NCBI GenBank assembly: GCA_028289405.1
Contig: JANQPP010000121.1
Coordinates: forward strand, 26,185 to 90,184
DNA: 64,000 nt
Origin: Pirellulales bacterium
GTDB lineage: Bacteria > Planctomycetota > Planctomycetia > Pirellulales > JANQPP01
Reading direction: 5' to 3'
The notes under the pieces are model-generated. The model was given only the letters and a program-made list of their open reading frames with translations, was not told the DNA's origin and searched no databases. Position numbers and translations under genes: made by a program. Shown in pieces: positions 1 through 8,404 of the stretch. Within the stretch, counting starts at the first letter, position 1, and every line of letters starts with the position of its first letter.

Positions 1-841
1 TTGTCTGTTCGATGTAAGTGCGCACGATGCCCGTCAGCCGCACGTAAAACAGTTTCACGTCCTGGCGGGCCGTGTCACTGGCCCATAATCTTTCGAGGTC
101 CCGAACTGCCTGTTCGCGGGGGCTGAGCTTCACCTCCTGGGCACCCTGCTGCCGACGTCGTCGCCACAAAATCCATGATCCGGATGCCAAGAGAAGCAGT
201 CCCGCCACGATCGAAGCGAGAATTCCCCAGGGCACCGGACGCGGCAGTGCTAAAGGCTCCGTCGGTCCCGCCAGCGCGTCCAGCGAAGGAGCCTCCTGCT
301 CCAAGGCCGACTCAATTTCCACTGTAAGCGGTTCACTGGTCACCGCATGAGACTGACCATCCCCCTCGGGACGTTCGTCGGTGAAATGCAGCGTAATCGG
401 GTCGATCCGCAGTGTGCCGGTCGTGGTCGGTTCCAATGTGTAGACCTGACGGCGTACGTCGCGGCCAATTGCCACGGCCGGCAGCGTTTCACGAAAATCC
501 CGAATGAGAAACTCCCCGAGCGCTTCTCCAAAAGGGGGCGGCTCGATACGTACGCCCGGCTCCGTTTCGATCGTGAGCGTCAACTCCGGTAGATCCGAAA
601 GCCTAGCGCGAGCCGGTTCCACTTCCACGCTAAAGCGGACCGGGCCACGCTCGACAACGGATTGCGAAGGATTACTAGCCGCTTGAGAATCCTGGGCCTG
701 ATCCGTTTCTCCATTTCGACCGCATCCTGGCAGACAGCCAATTCCCACCATGGCTAATAAAAGGCCCGCGCGTGCCAAAACGCCGACGCCTCGGCGACGC
801 TTGAATTTCGGCAGGAGAATGTACCGCGAAAAAGTGGACAT
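1..841 (-). CDS. BatD/DUF4381-like membrane lipoprotein, partial (3' end beyond window)
   Basis: The visible 280 residues start at an ATG 17 bp after the DUF58 gene ends, so this is the third gene of a MoxR-DUF58 operon. A basic N-terminus is followed by a hydrophobic stretch ending in LPGC (Cys40), a plausible lipobox. A beta-rich domain (about 65-175) resembles the oxygen-tolerance BatD or DUF4381 type. A transmembrane segment (about 205-226) is followed by RRRR and a cytoplasmic tail whose end (LFYVRLTGIVRTYIE) matches the helical tail of that family. Such proteins act beside MoxR ATPases and VWA/DUF58 proteins in an envelope chaperone-like system whose exact job is poorly known. The stop codon lies outside the window. 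Family assignment rests on layout and context, not on a strong motif. Confidence 0.7.
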   Translation of the reverse strand, partial: MSTFSRYILLPKFKRRRGVGVLARAGLLLAMVGIGCLPGCGRNGETDQAQDSQAASNPSQSVVERGPVRFSVEVEPARARLSDLPELTLTIETEPGVRIEPPPFGEALGEFLIRDFRETLPAVAIGRDVRRQVYTLEPTTTGTLRIDPITLHFTDERPEGDGQSHAVTSEPLTVEIESALEQEAPSLDALAGPTEPLALPRPVPWGILASIVAGLLLLASGSWILWRRRRQQGAQEVKLSPREQAVRDLERLWASDTARQDVKLFYVRLTGIVRTYIEQT

Positions 842-858
842 CGTTCCTTGGTGCATGT

Positions 859-1746
859 TCAACGAAAACGTCGTTCGCGCATGCGGAAAAAGCGCCTCAG
901 CGTTTTGGAATAATCTTCCCCGGTACTCACCGACAGCTCGTCAATCCCTAAGCCACGAAAACGCGTGTTCCAGGTCTCCGCGTGACGATTCGCTTCGCGC
1001 ACTAGCGCCTCGCGGACACGGCGATTTCGTGTATCCACCTGGCGCAATTCGCCCGTTTCCGCGTCGGCGAAGGTCACGATGCTAGCATCAGGAATTGTGC
1101 TTTCCCGAGGATCCGCCGTCCGTACGGCGATCAAATCGTGGCGCTGCCGAGCGATGGCGAGCGGCTGGCCAGGATCGGGAGCCAAAAAATCACTCATCAA
1201 AAACACCACGGCCCGCCGCCTTTGGACTCGATTCAGAAACATGAGTGGCGCCGCCAGATCCGTCCGCCGTGGCCGGGGTGGCAGCGCCACCAATTGCCGG
1301 ATCAATCGCAGCATGTGCGACTTCCCCTTCCGAGGAGGAAAGTAGTCCACCACTTCCTCATCGAAGGTCAACATCCCAATTTTGTCGTTGTTTCTCAGCG
1401 CCGAAAACATCAGCAGCGCGGCAAGCTCCACCGTAAGATCCCATTTGGAACGCTCGCCCGAACCAAACACCCCAGAGCCGGAGACATCCACCAGGAACAG
1501 GATGGTGAGCTCCCGTTCCTCGCGAAACCGCTTGACGAACGTGCTTCCGGAACGAGCGGTCACGTTCCAGTCGATCGAGCGGATCTCATCTCCTGGTTGA
1601 TATTCGCGAACCTCTTCGAATTCCATGCCCCGGCCACGGAATACGCTCTTGTACTGCCCGGCGAACAAATCGTTCACGGCGCGGTGGGCCACGATTCTCA
1701 CGCGGCGGACTCGTTTTAGAATCTCAGCGACGGCGATTTCCTGCAT
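859..1746 (-). CDS. DUF58 domain protein (MoxR-associated)
   Basis: A 295-residue soluble protein of normal length for the family. The DUF58 signature is clear at residues 47-65 (REYQPGDEIRSIDWNVTAR). It is followed by a VWA-like fold whose metal site is DVSGSG at 87-92. DUF58 proteins are partners of MoxR-type AAA+ ATPases and are thought to help assemble or mature envelope or metal-dependent complexes; substrates are unknown. The gene starts 12 bp after the MoxR stop and is followed after 17 bp by a BatD-like gene, so the three are almost certainly one transcript. Confidence 0.93.
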   Translation of the reverse strand: MQEIAVAEILKRVRRVRIVAHRAVNDLFAGQYKSVFRGRGMEFEEVREYQPGDEIRSIDWNVTARSGSTFVKRFREERELTILFLVDVSGSGVFGSGERSKWDLTVELAALLMFSALRNNDKIGMLTFDEEVVDYFPPRKGKSHMLRLIRQLVALPPRPRRTDLAAPLMFLNRVQRRRAVVFLMSDFLAPDPGQPLAIARQRHDLIAVRTADPRESTIPDASIVTFADAETGELRQVDTRNRRVREALVREANRHAETWNTRFRGLGIDELSVSTGEDYSKTLRRFFRMRERRFR

Positions 1747-1758
1747 GCGTCGCTCTCC

Positions 1759-2748
1759 TTACGGCACGGGAACGGCGTTGAGGATTTCCCGCACCACGTC
1801 GTCCGCCGATTTTTCCTCCGCCTCCGCCTCGTAGCTAAGGAGGATCCGATGCCGCAACACATCAGGCGCGATGTCCTTCACGTCCTGCGGCGTGACGTAG
1901 CCTCTGCCATTCAGAAAAGCTTGCGCCCGAGCACCCAATCCCAGATAAATCGAAGCCCGAGGCGAAGCGCCGAAATCCAACAGCGGCTTCAGATGCGACA
2001 GCCGTGCCTCCTCCGGGTGCCTCGTGGCGCGGACCAGTTGCACGATGTAATCCTTGATTTGGTCATCAATGTACACCAGGCGAACGCATTCCTGCATATC
2101 GAACACATCCTGAGGCTCCAGAACGGGACGCACCTCCCGCTGCACCCCGTCGAGGGCCAAATCGAGAACTTTCCGCTCTTCCTCCACTTGGGGATAATCA
2201 ATCAAGACCTTGAGCATAAAGCGGTCGACCTGCGCTTCCGGCAAGGGGTAGGTCCCCTCTTGTTCGATGGGGTTTTGCGTGGCCATCACCAAGAACAACC
2301 CCTCCAACGGATAGGTCGCGTCCCCAATGGTGACCTGACGTTCCTGCATCGCTTCCAGCAACGCCGATTGCACCTTGGAGGGAGCCCGGTTGATCTCGTC
2401 GGCCAGCACGAAGTTCGCGAAGATAGGGCCGTGCCGGGTTTCGAAACGACCCTCGGGAGCCACGTAGACCATCGTCCCGATCAAATCCGCCGGCAACAGA
2501 TCGGGCGTGAATTGAATTCGCTGGAATTTCGTGGAAAGCGCATCCGCCAATGCCTTAATGGCCGTGGTTTTGGCCAGCCCAGGCACGCCTTCCAAGAGAA
2601 TGTGTCCCTGCGTGAGCAAGCCGATCAACAAGCGGGACACCATGGCCTCTTGGCCCACGATTTTTTTGCGGAGCTCCGTACGCAGGCGCTCCACGAGTTC
2701 CGCTTTCTCCGCGACTTGTTCTTTGATGTTTTGTACGTCCACCGCCAT
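1759..2748 (-). CDS. MoxR family AAA+ ATPase
   Basis: A 329-residue MoxR-type AAA+ ATPase. It shows Walker A (GVPGLAKT, 54-61), Walker B (FVLADE, 113-118), sensor 1 (ATQNP, about 156-160) and the typical sequence EAQVDRFMLK after it. MoxR proteins are cytoplasmic chaperone-like ATPases acting on partner VWA/DUF58 proteins. It is the first gene of the minus-strand set MoxR-DUF58-BatD-like; the promoter should lie in the gene-free stretch just upstream (2749-3055). Length and motifs are complete. Confidence 0.95.
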   Translation of the reverse strand: MAVDVQNIKEQVAEKAELVERLRTELRKKIVGQEAMVSRLLIGLLTQGHILLEGVPGLAKTTAIKALADALSTKFQRIQFTPDLLPADLIGTMVYVAPEGRFETRHGPIFANFVLADEINRAPSKVQSALLEAMQERQVTIGDATYPLEGLFLVMATQNPIEQEGTYPLPEAQVDRFMLKVLIDYPQVEEERKVLDLALDGVQREVRPVLEPQDVFDMQECVRLVYIDDQIKDYIVQLVRATRHPEEARLSHLKPLLDFGASPRASIYLGLGARAQAFLNGRGYVTPQDVKDIAPDVLRHRILLSYEAEAEEKSADDVVREILNAVPVP

Positions 2749-3055
2749 GCGTGGGTTCCTCGCCTATGATGTTGCCTCAGCGGATCGTTTCCATGGCACC
2801 GCCGTGGCTTGCGGAAATTTTCGCAAAAAATCGGACCGAGCAAACCGTTCCGTCGATGGTGGCCAGCGGAAGACTCTCCATTCACGATGCCACCGCAAAT
2901 CATATTCAAAGGGGTGCGGAATGTGTCAAGTCCAGGCCGTTCCATCATTTGGGCCAAACGTTCGAGATTGGGACATGCGGGGGCCCATCGACTTTCAACT
3001 CGGTAGACCACTACGATGGTTAAGGATCTTGAACACGACACGCAGGCGGAACGCG
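2749..3055. other. Gene-free stretch between divergent genes
   Basis: About 300 bp between the MoxR gene (minus) and the small membrane protein gene (plus). It must hold both promoters, but no convincing -35/-10 pair, riboswitch or terminator was recognised. The plus-strand reading frame running through it lacks coding character and a Shine-Dalgarno site, so the downstream gene was started at 3056. Confidence 0.5.
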
Positions 3056-3619
3056 ATGCGAATTCAAACCGGCACTTTGACCGTCACATTACTGCTTGGC
3101 ATAGCCATCGTGCTGGGCGGGTTCTCGATTTTGTATCACCACCAATCGGGCAACCAGGCGCTTGCGTACTGGGGTTCCGATCAGGCCGAATTGATTGGCC
3201 ATGCCCCGCGCGTGGATTGGCTGCGGCTTTCGCCCGTGGAAGACCCGGACGCGACGCCAACGGAATCCATGCTCACGGTCGATGGTCGGATGTATCGAGT
3301 CGTGGAAACGCGGGACGTGACGGGCGCTCCCGGATTCACGTACGTCCGCCGTGCATTGCTACAGGATGACAGCTTCGAATTTGGCGTGGCGGAGCCGAAG
3401 CACTCGGAAACTATGGAGACATGGTATTCCGCTTTGTGTTTCATCTCCGAGGATGACAACCACGTTTATGTCTACTTCGACCAATCCTTTCAGCATGTCT
3501 TCGGGAACCACGGATCTCGTGCCGTCGGTGTCGGTCCCATTAGCAAAGGGTTACGCGCGGTTTTGGGGAAAATGGATACCTCGAACACCGACGAACCCGT
3601 CCGGGAAGATGCGCCCTGA
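3056..3619 (+). CDS. Small single-pass membrane or secreted protein, unknown function
   Basis: The 187-residue product begins MRIQTGTLTVTLLLG, with one hydrophobic segment (about 7-27) that could be a membrane anchor or uncleaved signal. The rest is polar and presumably extracytoplasmic. No known domain or catalytic motif was recognised. The frame is open much further upstream, but the ATG at 3056 is the one that places the hydrophobic segment at the N-terminus and has AGGCGG just before it. It converges with the deaminase gene, whose stop is 10 bp away. It is a probable real gene because the length, signal segment and codon use are coherent; function is unknown. Confidence 0.6.
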   Translation: MRIQTGTLTVTLLLGIAIVLGGFSILYHHQSGNQALAYWGSDQAELIGHAPRVDWLRLSPVEDPDATPTESMLTVDGRMYRVVETRDVTGAPGFTYVRRALLQDDSFEFGVAEPKHSETMETWYSALCFISEDDNHVYVYFDQSFQHVFGNHGSRAVGVGPISKGLRAVLGKMDTSNTDEPVREDAP

Positions 3620-3629
3620 ACGCGTGTCC

Positions 3630-4430
3630 TTAGCTGGGCTGCGAACTTCGCTCGGCCCGCAACCGGCGTTCGGCCTCTTCCACTTCACGGTAATATTCAC
3701 GGCGGGCCAGCATTGACGCCGCATCGTGATCCACGATCACGATCACGTCGCGGTGAAGTTGCAATGCCGACGCGGTGACCTGCGCCGTGACGGGCCCCTC
3801 CACCGTGGCTTGGACGGCCCGTGCCTTGTTGAGGCCGCAGGCCATTAGCAGACAGCGGCGTGATTCGAGAATCGTGCCCACGCCCATGGTAATCGCCAGA
3901 CGAGGAACTTCTTGCTCGCTTTCGAAGAATCGGGCATTATCCCGCACTGTTTCCGGAGCCAACGTTTTTAGCCTTGTGCGACTGCCCAACGAGGAGCCCG
4001 GCTCATTGAAGGCAATATGTCCGTCGCCGCCCACGCCCAGGATTTGCAGATCAATTCCCCCCGCTTCCTGAATGGCGCGTTCATATTGCTCGCAATGCGC
4101 CTCGAAGTCGAGCGCGCGGCCATCCGGTACATGTGTATTTTCAGGGTTGATGTTGATTTGGCTGAACAGATTTTCTTGCATGAAGTGGCGATAGCTTTGC
4201 GAGTGCGTGGGAGGGAGGCCCACGTACTCGTCCAAATTGAACGTCACGACCTGTGAAAAATCGAGCTGCTCTTCGCGATGTTGGTGGATGAGTTCTTGGT
4301 AAAGTCCAAGCGGCGTGCTTCCCGTGGCCAACCCCAGGACGCAATCTGGCCTGCGGCGCACCAGTTCGGCCAGGAATTCCGCCGCCCGGCGGCTCACGGT
4401 CTCTTTGTCCGGTTCTTCTATGACCCGCAT
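3630..4430 (-). CDS. nagB: Glucosamine-6-phosphate deaminase
   Basis: The 266-residue product has exactly the length of Escherichia coli NagB. It isomerises and deaminates glucosamine 6-phosphate to fructose 6-phosphate and ammonia in the cytoplasm. The phosphate-binding loop ATGSTPLG (35-42) is present. So are the residues equivalent to catalytic Asp72, Asp141, His143 and Glu148 of E. coli: Asp67 in FNLDEY, Asp136 and His138 in GGDGH, and Glu143 in FNEPGS. An in-frame extension of 58 codons exists upstream (to 4604), but it has no family similarity and overlaps the parA promoter region, so the start MRVIEEPDK was chosen. It lies divergently from parA. It may supply or drain amino sugars for the envelope polysaccharide made by nearby genes. 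Confidence 0.94.
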   Translation of the reverse strand: MRVIEEPDKETVSRRAAEFLAELVRRRPDCVLGLATGSTPLGLYQELIHQHREEQLDFSQVVTFNLDEYVGLPPTHSQSYRHFMQENLFSQININPENTHVPDGRALDFEAHCEQYERAIQEAGGIDLQILGVGGDGHIAFNEPGSSLGSRTRLKTLAPETVRDNARFFESEQEVPRLAITMGVGTILESRRCLLMACGLNKARAVQATVEGPVTAQVTASALQLHRDVIVIVDHDAASMLARREYYREVEEAERRLRAERSSQPS

Positions 4431-4550
4431 TTTCAGTGGACTCCCAACTTTACCTGCTGAGGCATTGGCTAAGCGCTCCCAAAATCCTATCAAGCCCCGC
4501 GTAAAACTGTCTATTGCTCCTAGTTCCGCGCAGGACGCCAAATTCGTCTG

Positions 4551-4577
4551 TTTCCAGTTACGGCGTCCGACTATAAT
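4551..4577 (+). promoter_or_regulatory. Possible sigma-70-type promoter for the ParA gene
   Basis: A perfect TATAAT (4572-4577) lies 60 bp before the chosen ParA start. The best -35 match is TTTCCA at 4551, with a short 15-bp spacer. Only the -10 box is convincing. Confidence 0.4.
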
Positions 4578-4636
4578 CCGCCGCGCAAAGAACCGAGCCG
4601 CCATCGTGTTTCGAATCGGTAGAAAGGATGTTACCC

Positions 4637-5485
4637 ATGCGTTCGATCGCTGTCATCAACCAGAAGGGGGGCGTCGGCAAAACAACTACCGCCGTCAACC
4701 TAAGCGCCGCCTTGGCTGCGGCGGGTCAGCGGGTATGCCTGATCGATTTGGATCCGCAGGCGCACGCCAGCTTGCATTTGGGCCTCACTCCAGAACCGGA
4801 GCAACGTTCGATCTACGATGTTCTCACTAGCGAAATGCCGTTGGCGGAGGCGCGGCGGGAAGTCGCCCCCAATTTGTGGGTGGTCGGATCCGATTTGGAC
4901 CTTGCGGCGGCAGAAGTGGAATTGGCCGGCGTTGTCGGTCGTGAGGTGATTTTGCGGGACCGCCTGGCGGACGACGAGGCGGAATTCGATTTTGTGCTAA
5001 TGGACTGCCCTCCCTCGTTGGGCGTGTTGACGCTCAACGCCTTGGCGGCCGTCGAAGAAGTGCTCCTACCGCTTCAGCCGCATTTCCTGGCGCTGCATGG
5101 CTTGAGCAAACTCCTCAGCACGATCCAGTTGGTGGGCCGCCGCCTGAATGATCGACTACGTTTAACCGGCGTCGTGTTTTGCATGTACGAATCGGGCACG
5201 CGTCTGGCTGCGGAAGTGACGCAAGACGTGCATGCGTTTTTCGACGCGACGCGGGCGCAGCGGACGCCCTGGTCCGCGGTGCAACCCTTCGAGACACGGA
5301 TTCGCCGCAATATCCGTTTGGCGGAAGCTCCTAGCTTTGGCCAGTCCATCTTCGACTACTCCGCCGATTCCCACGGCGCGGAGGACTATGCGAAACTGGC
5401 CCGGGAACTCTTGGGAGGCACCGCGGGGCCGCTGGAACCTGTCCAGGCGGACACCCTGAATCTCGCCAGCGCGGCCGCTTCCTAA
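4637..5485 (+). CDS. ParA/Soj-family ATPase
   Basis: A 282-residue ParA/MinD-type P-loop ATPase. The deviant Walker A KGGVGKTT (10-17), Asp-rich IDLDPQAH (36-43) and Walker B LMDCPPSLG (about 117-125) are intact, giving an active ATPase of normal Soj length. Such proteins move chromosomes, plasmids or protein complexes over the nucleoid. An ATG nine bases upstream (4628) is abutted directly by AGAAAGG, whereas the second ATG (4637) has this Shine-Dalgarno at a proper distance, so 4637 was taken. No parB or parS-like gene follows, so it is an orphan here and the partner is unknown. The C-terminal 20 residues are low-complexity. Confidence 0.92.
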   Translation: MRSIAVINQKGGVGKTTTAVNLSAALAAAGQRVCLIDLDPQAHASLHLGLTPEPEQRSIYDVLTSEMPLAEARREVAPNLWVVGSDLDLAAAEVELAGVVGREVILRDRLADDEAEFDFVLMDCPPSLGVLTLNALAAVEEVLLPLQPHFLALHGLSKLLSTIQLVGRRLNDRLRLTGVVFCMYESGTRLAAEVTQDVHAFFDATRAQRTPWSAVQPFETRIRRNIRLAEAPSFGQSIFDYSADSHGAEDYAKLARELLGGTAGPLEPVQADTLNLASAAAS

Positions 5486-5922
5486 ACATCCCCAAGGGAT
5501 CTCGTCCTCACGTTTCGCCGCCTCGCCGAATCGTAAGCTAGGTTGCACGCCTTCCACTCGCCGCGTTCGGTAAAATGATGCCGTACCCGCTTTCGGTGCG
5601 TCTAGAGGCGTCACAGGCTGAAGAATTGCCACCACGCGCAGGGCCGCTTGTATCAAGGCCAACGCTTGCGCGCATTGTTCGCGGCTTCCGAAAATCTCAC
5701 TCTGAAAACTCACGGATTTCTCGCGAACCATGGCGGGAAGACCGTCGATGAAGGGAGTGGTTCGCAGGGATGAACTCGTTGGAAACGGACTTCCACGGGA
5801 TGGAGCGCAGCGCGGGCGGTAACCTCTCCGCTGCGCCGCGGCAGCTTGCACGTTAGCCCTCCAAGTGAGGGCTTTTTGATGTGTCTGCCGAGCATGATGC
5901 CTTTTTCAAGGGAGTCCGAATC
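5486..5922. other. Gene-free stretch with a structured 3' part
   Basis: No protein gene is credible here. The first 300 bp show nothing recognisable. The last 80 bp hold two good stem-loops and a T-run, listed separately as a possible small RNA or leader with terminator in front of the beta-barrel gene. Confidence 0.5.
5805..5877 (+). terminator. Hairpin pair with rho-independent terminator (possible small RNA 3' end)
   Basis: An 8-bp stem (GCGCAGCG 5805-5812 with CGCTGCGC 5829-5836) is followed by a second stem (GCCCTC 5856-5861 with GAGGGC 5867-5872, 5-base loop) and five T. The second is a textbook intrinsic terminator. It lies 370 bp after the ParA stop and 46 bp before the next start codon, so it may end a small RNA or attenuate transcription into the outer-membrane gene. 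Confidence 0.6.
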
Positions 5923-7248
5923 ATGAAAAGCCAATGGATTCGTTTCCTGTTCTGCGGCGGCGGGGTGTTGCTCGCCCCCAGCCTTCTCCCCGCGCAAACG
6001 GATGGCCTGCCGCTGCCCACCTCTATCCACAACCTCTATGCTCCACGCAGTGGATGGGGAATGCATGGCCGGCATCATCACGGCCACGTCATTCACCAGG
6101 GCATTTCCTCCGAGACCGTGGTGCTTTCCGAAGACGGAATGGCGGATGACATTACGCCGATTCCCGAGAATGAGAACCACGCTCCGGCACCTGTCTCCGA
6201 ACCCGAATACTACGGGAGCATGGGTGAGGAACTCGGGCTCGGCGACGCTGATTGCGGAATGTCATGCGAAGCCTGTGGCACGGTTTGTGGAAAAAAGTGC
6301 GGGCACCGCTGGTTCGCGTCTTTCGCTGGCATGAATTTGACTCGCGACGATATAGATACGCGTTTTCTCGGGGATGAATTGAATAACGCGGCCAACCATG
6401 TGTTGCCAGTCCCCGATACAGACCCCAACGGCGGCGGCGAAGTACATCTGGGCCGTTGGTTTGGCGCGCGTAGCCGCGTGGAGGCGTCCTACTGGATCGT
6501 GGGCAGCTTGACCGACTCCACGGAAGCATTCGGCGCGTTGTTGCCGGCGGGTGCTTTGCAAACGAACCTCGATGTGGCCACGGCTCCCGTTGCACTCGGG
6601 GCGAACGTGCTGGGCGACTTCTTCGTCAATTCCGCCGCGCAAACTCTCCGCCGAGAAAACGATTTCCAAAACCTGGAGATCAATTTCATCCGTGGCGGCG
6701 TGCGCCCCGCCAGCGGAAGTTTCACGGCAAGCTGGATGGGAGGCATCCGGTTCTTTCAATTCGATGAAAACCTGTTGTACGGTTCGGTCGCCAACGGCTT
6801 TGCCTTCGGAGCCAACGGCGGGGCGAACGAAGCCTACATCCAATCCGACGTGGAAAACAATCTGGTCGGCTTCCAGTTCGGCGGGCGAGGCGAATTGTTC
6901 GTGGGAAAAAAATGGAGTATCTATGCCGCCCCCAAGATCGGCCTCTACGGAAATCACATCAACCAGCAAGCCAGCGTGTTTCGGGGCGATGGCGTGAATG
7001 GGCTACTCGTGAATTCCCAGGTGGACGAATTCGCCGTCCTGGGGGAAATCGAAGCGGGGATCAACTACGAGATCTCACCCCGTTGGCGGGTGTTTGGAGG
7101 CTATCGCGTGATCGCCGCCTCGGGTATTGCTCTCGCCGACGACCAAATCCCGCTCGTCGTGTCGGACACAGCCCAATGGGCGGACGTGAATTCTAACGGC
7201 GATTTGATCATTCACGGCGGATTCGGCGGCCTCGAATACCGTTTTTAG
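5923..7248 (+). CDS. Outer-membrane beta-barrel protein with Cys-rich N-terminal segment
   Basis: The 441-residue product starts at an ATG preceded by AAGGGAG at 8 bp. A signal peptide ends near LLPAQ (residue 25). Residues 48-58 are His-rich (HGRHHHGHVIH). Residues 111-126 carry five Cys (C111, C115, C118, C122, C126). The remainder consists of alternating amphipathic strands and ends in LEYRF with a C-terminal Phe, as in barrels inserted in the outer membrane. Family resemblance is to the planctomycete BBP7/porin-like barrels, but this is judged by architecture only. The Cys/His segment could bind metal or form disulfides in the periplasm. It is preceded by a hairpin/terminator element that may regulate it. 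Confidence 0.7.
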   Translation: MKSQWIRFLFCGGGVLLAPSLLPAQTDGLPLPTSIHNLYAPRSGWGMHGRHHHGHVIHQGISSETVVLSEDGMADDITPIPENENHAPAPVSEPEYYGSMGEELGLGDADCGMSCEACGTVCGKKCGHRWFASFAGMNLTRDDIDTRFLGDELNNAANHVLPVPDTDPNGGGEVHLGRWFGARSRVEASYWIVGSLTDSTEAFGALLPAGALQTNLDVATAPVALGANVLGDFFVNSAAQTLRRENDFQNLEINFIRGGVRPASGSFTASWMGGIRFFQFDENLLYGSVANGFAFGANGGANEAYIQSDVENNLVGFQFGGRGELFVGKKWSIYAAPKIGLYGNHINQQASVFRGDGVNGLLVNSQVDEFAVLGEIEAGINYEISPRWRVFGGYRVIAASGIALADDQIPLVVSDTAQWADVNSNGDLIIHGGFGGLEYRF

Positions 7249-7366
7249 CACACAGGCATTTCCATTGGGCAATTCTCCCTCGGTGGGGTCAGCCAGTCTG
7301 GCCTCGCCCGGGGAACGCGGACCGTATCTCTCGATTTTCAGCGTGAGAGGGAAAAATCCTTGAGTC

Positions 7367-7912
7367 CTAGGCGATGAGGCGTATCAATTCCTGGAATTGC
7401 CGCACATGCCGAATCGGCTCGAAGTCGGACTCCTCATGGGCCAACTCTCGATACGTCGAATCCAGTTTTACGGCGTGGGTCAGGGATTTCAAAGCACGGT
7501 CCGTCATACCGGCCAGGCTCTGGTAGCACGCCAGGTTGTAGTGCAGGATCGGTTCCTCCGGGTGTTGGCGAAGCGCGGACAATAGGGCGTCCATCGCGCG
7601 AGGTAATTGTTCCATCCGCTTGTAGCACCAGCCGATGCCGACCCATACGGCGATGTTTTCCGGAGCCTGTTCGGCGGCCTGGAGTAATTGTGGCAACGCC
7701 TCGTCGAATTGGTCGAGTTCCCGCAAAGATTCCCCCCGCAAGTAGGCCACATGACCAGCGAACCGTTTCAGCGGTGCGTCAATACGCTTAAGGGCCTGCC
7801 AAGCTTGGCAGGGCATGCCCAGTTCCAGGTAGCCCTCCGCTTCCAAGATCAGTCGCTGCTGAAGGATTTTGCTTTTGGCCGAAACCACGGCACTAGCTCC
7901 GCGCGAACTCAT
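7367..7912 (-). CDS. Tetratricopeptide repeat protein
   Basis: The 181-residue protein is composed almost entirely of TPR-like helical pairs from about residue 20 (LILEAEGYLELGMPCQAW) to 150, for example ENIAVWVGIGWCYKRMEQL and EPILHYNLACYQSLAGM. No signal peptide is evident from the chosen start, so it is presumably cytoplasmic and mediates protein-protein contacts. The start at MSSRGASAV was chosen because a GGAGG lies 10 bp upstream; longer in-frame starts up to 8005 lack this. It is a single gene, divergent from the tRNA. Confidence 0.8.
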   Translation of the reverse strand: MSSRGASAVVSAKSKILQQRLILEAEGYLELGMPCQAWQALKRIDAPLKRFAGHVAYLRGESLRELDQFDEALPQLLQAAEQAPENIAVWVGIGWCYKRMEQLPRAMDALLSALRQHPEEPILHYNLACYQSLAGMTDRALKSLTHAVKLDSTYRELAHEESDFEPIRHVRQFQELIRLIA

Positions 7913-8094
7913 GGGTCTCTTGCCTCCATCCAATGCCTTGCTTTCATCCATCATTCTAATTGCCGCGAGCGTGCAGCGCCACCAGGAGAAGAAAAAAGGA
8001 GGCAATGGAATGATTTTCCTTGAGACGATCCTTACGCGCTGGCCAAGCCTTGTATGCGCTATGTCCTAACGCCTTATCGCGACAGGCAAAAGCC

Positions 8095-8123
8095 TTGACG
8101 ACCGGAATGGTCCCTCCTAGGCT
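8095..8123 (+). promoter_or_regulatory. Probable promoter of tRNA-Gln
   Basis: TTGACG (8095-8100) and TAGGCT (8118-8123) are separated by exactly 17 bp and end 50 bp before the tRNA. The -35 is strong and the -10 weak. Confidence 0.5.
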
Positions 8124-8173
8124 TAGGCGAGTAGCCGCCGACGTCGAAGGAGTCGAATAAAATAGACGCGGAT

Positions 8174-8244
8174 TGCCCCCTGGTGTAATGGCAGCACGAG
8201 TGGTTCTGGCCCACTTAGTCGAGGTTCGAATCCTCGGGGGGTAG
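8174..8244 (+). tRNA. tRNA-Gln (anticodon CTG)
   Basis: A full cloverleaf can be drawn. The acceptor TGCCCCC pairs with GGGGGTA (with one G-T pair) and discriminator G. The D stem is GTG/CAC. The anticodon stem AGTGG/CCACT carries loop TTCTGGC with anticodon CTG. The variable loop has four bases, and the T arm is CGAGG-TTCGAAT-CCTCG. The U1-A72 first pair is usual for glutamine tRNAs. The CCA end is not encoded. It reads CAG codons. Confidence 0.93.
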
Positions 8245-8404
8245 CTTCGATGGAGTATTGTCCGCCTCATTCGACGCTGGTGGACACGGCCTATCACCAG
8301 ATGATCCGGCCTGCCACGTATCAAAACCGCCCGATCTTTGGCCCAGGCAACGTGCTTGTCGCATGCGGTTGCGCGTTGCGAGTCGCTATTTCGGCTGCTT
8401 GTGA

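Larger units (their letters stand above)
7913..8404. other. Intergenic region holding tRNA-Gln and its promoter
   Basis: About 490 bp between the TPR gene and the regulator gene. Apart from the tRNA (8174-8244) and its promoter candidate, nothing recognisable is present, and no clear terminator follows the tRNA. Confidence 0.5.

Noticed and set aside
1849..2769. Plus-strand open frame of 306 codons opposite the MoxR gene
   Set aside because: The MoxR gene on the other strand is certain; the antisense product is a His/Gln/Arg-rich shadow.
7335..7362. Possible terminator between the barrel gene and the TPR gene
   Set aside because: The stem is only five base pairs and is followed by an A-run, not a T-run on the relevant strand.
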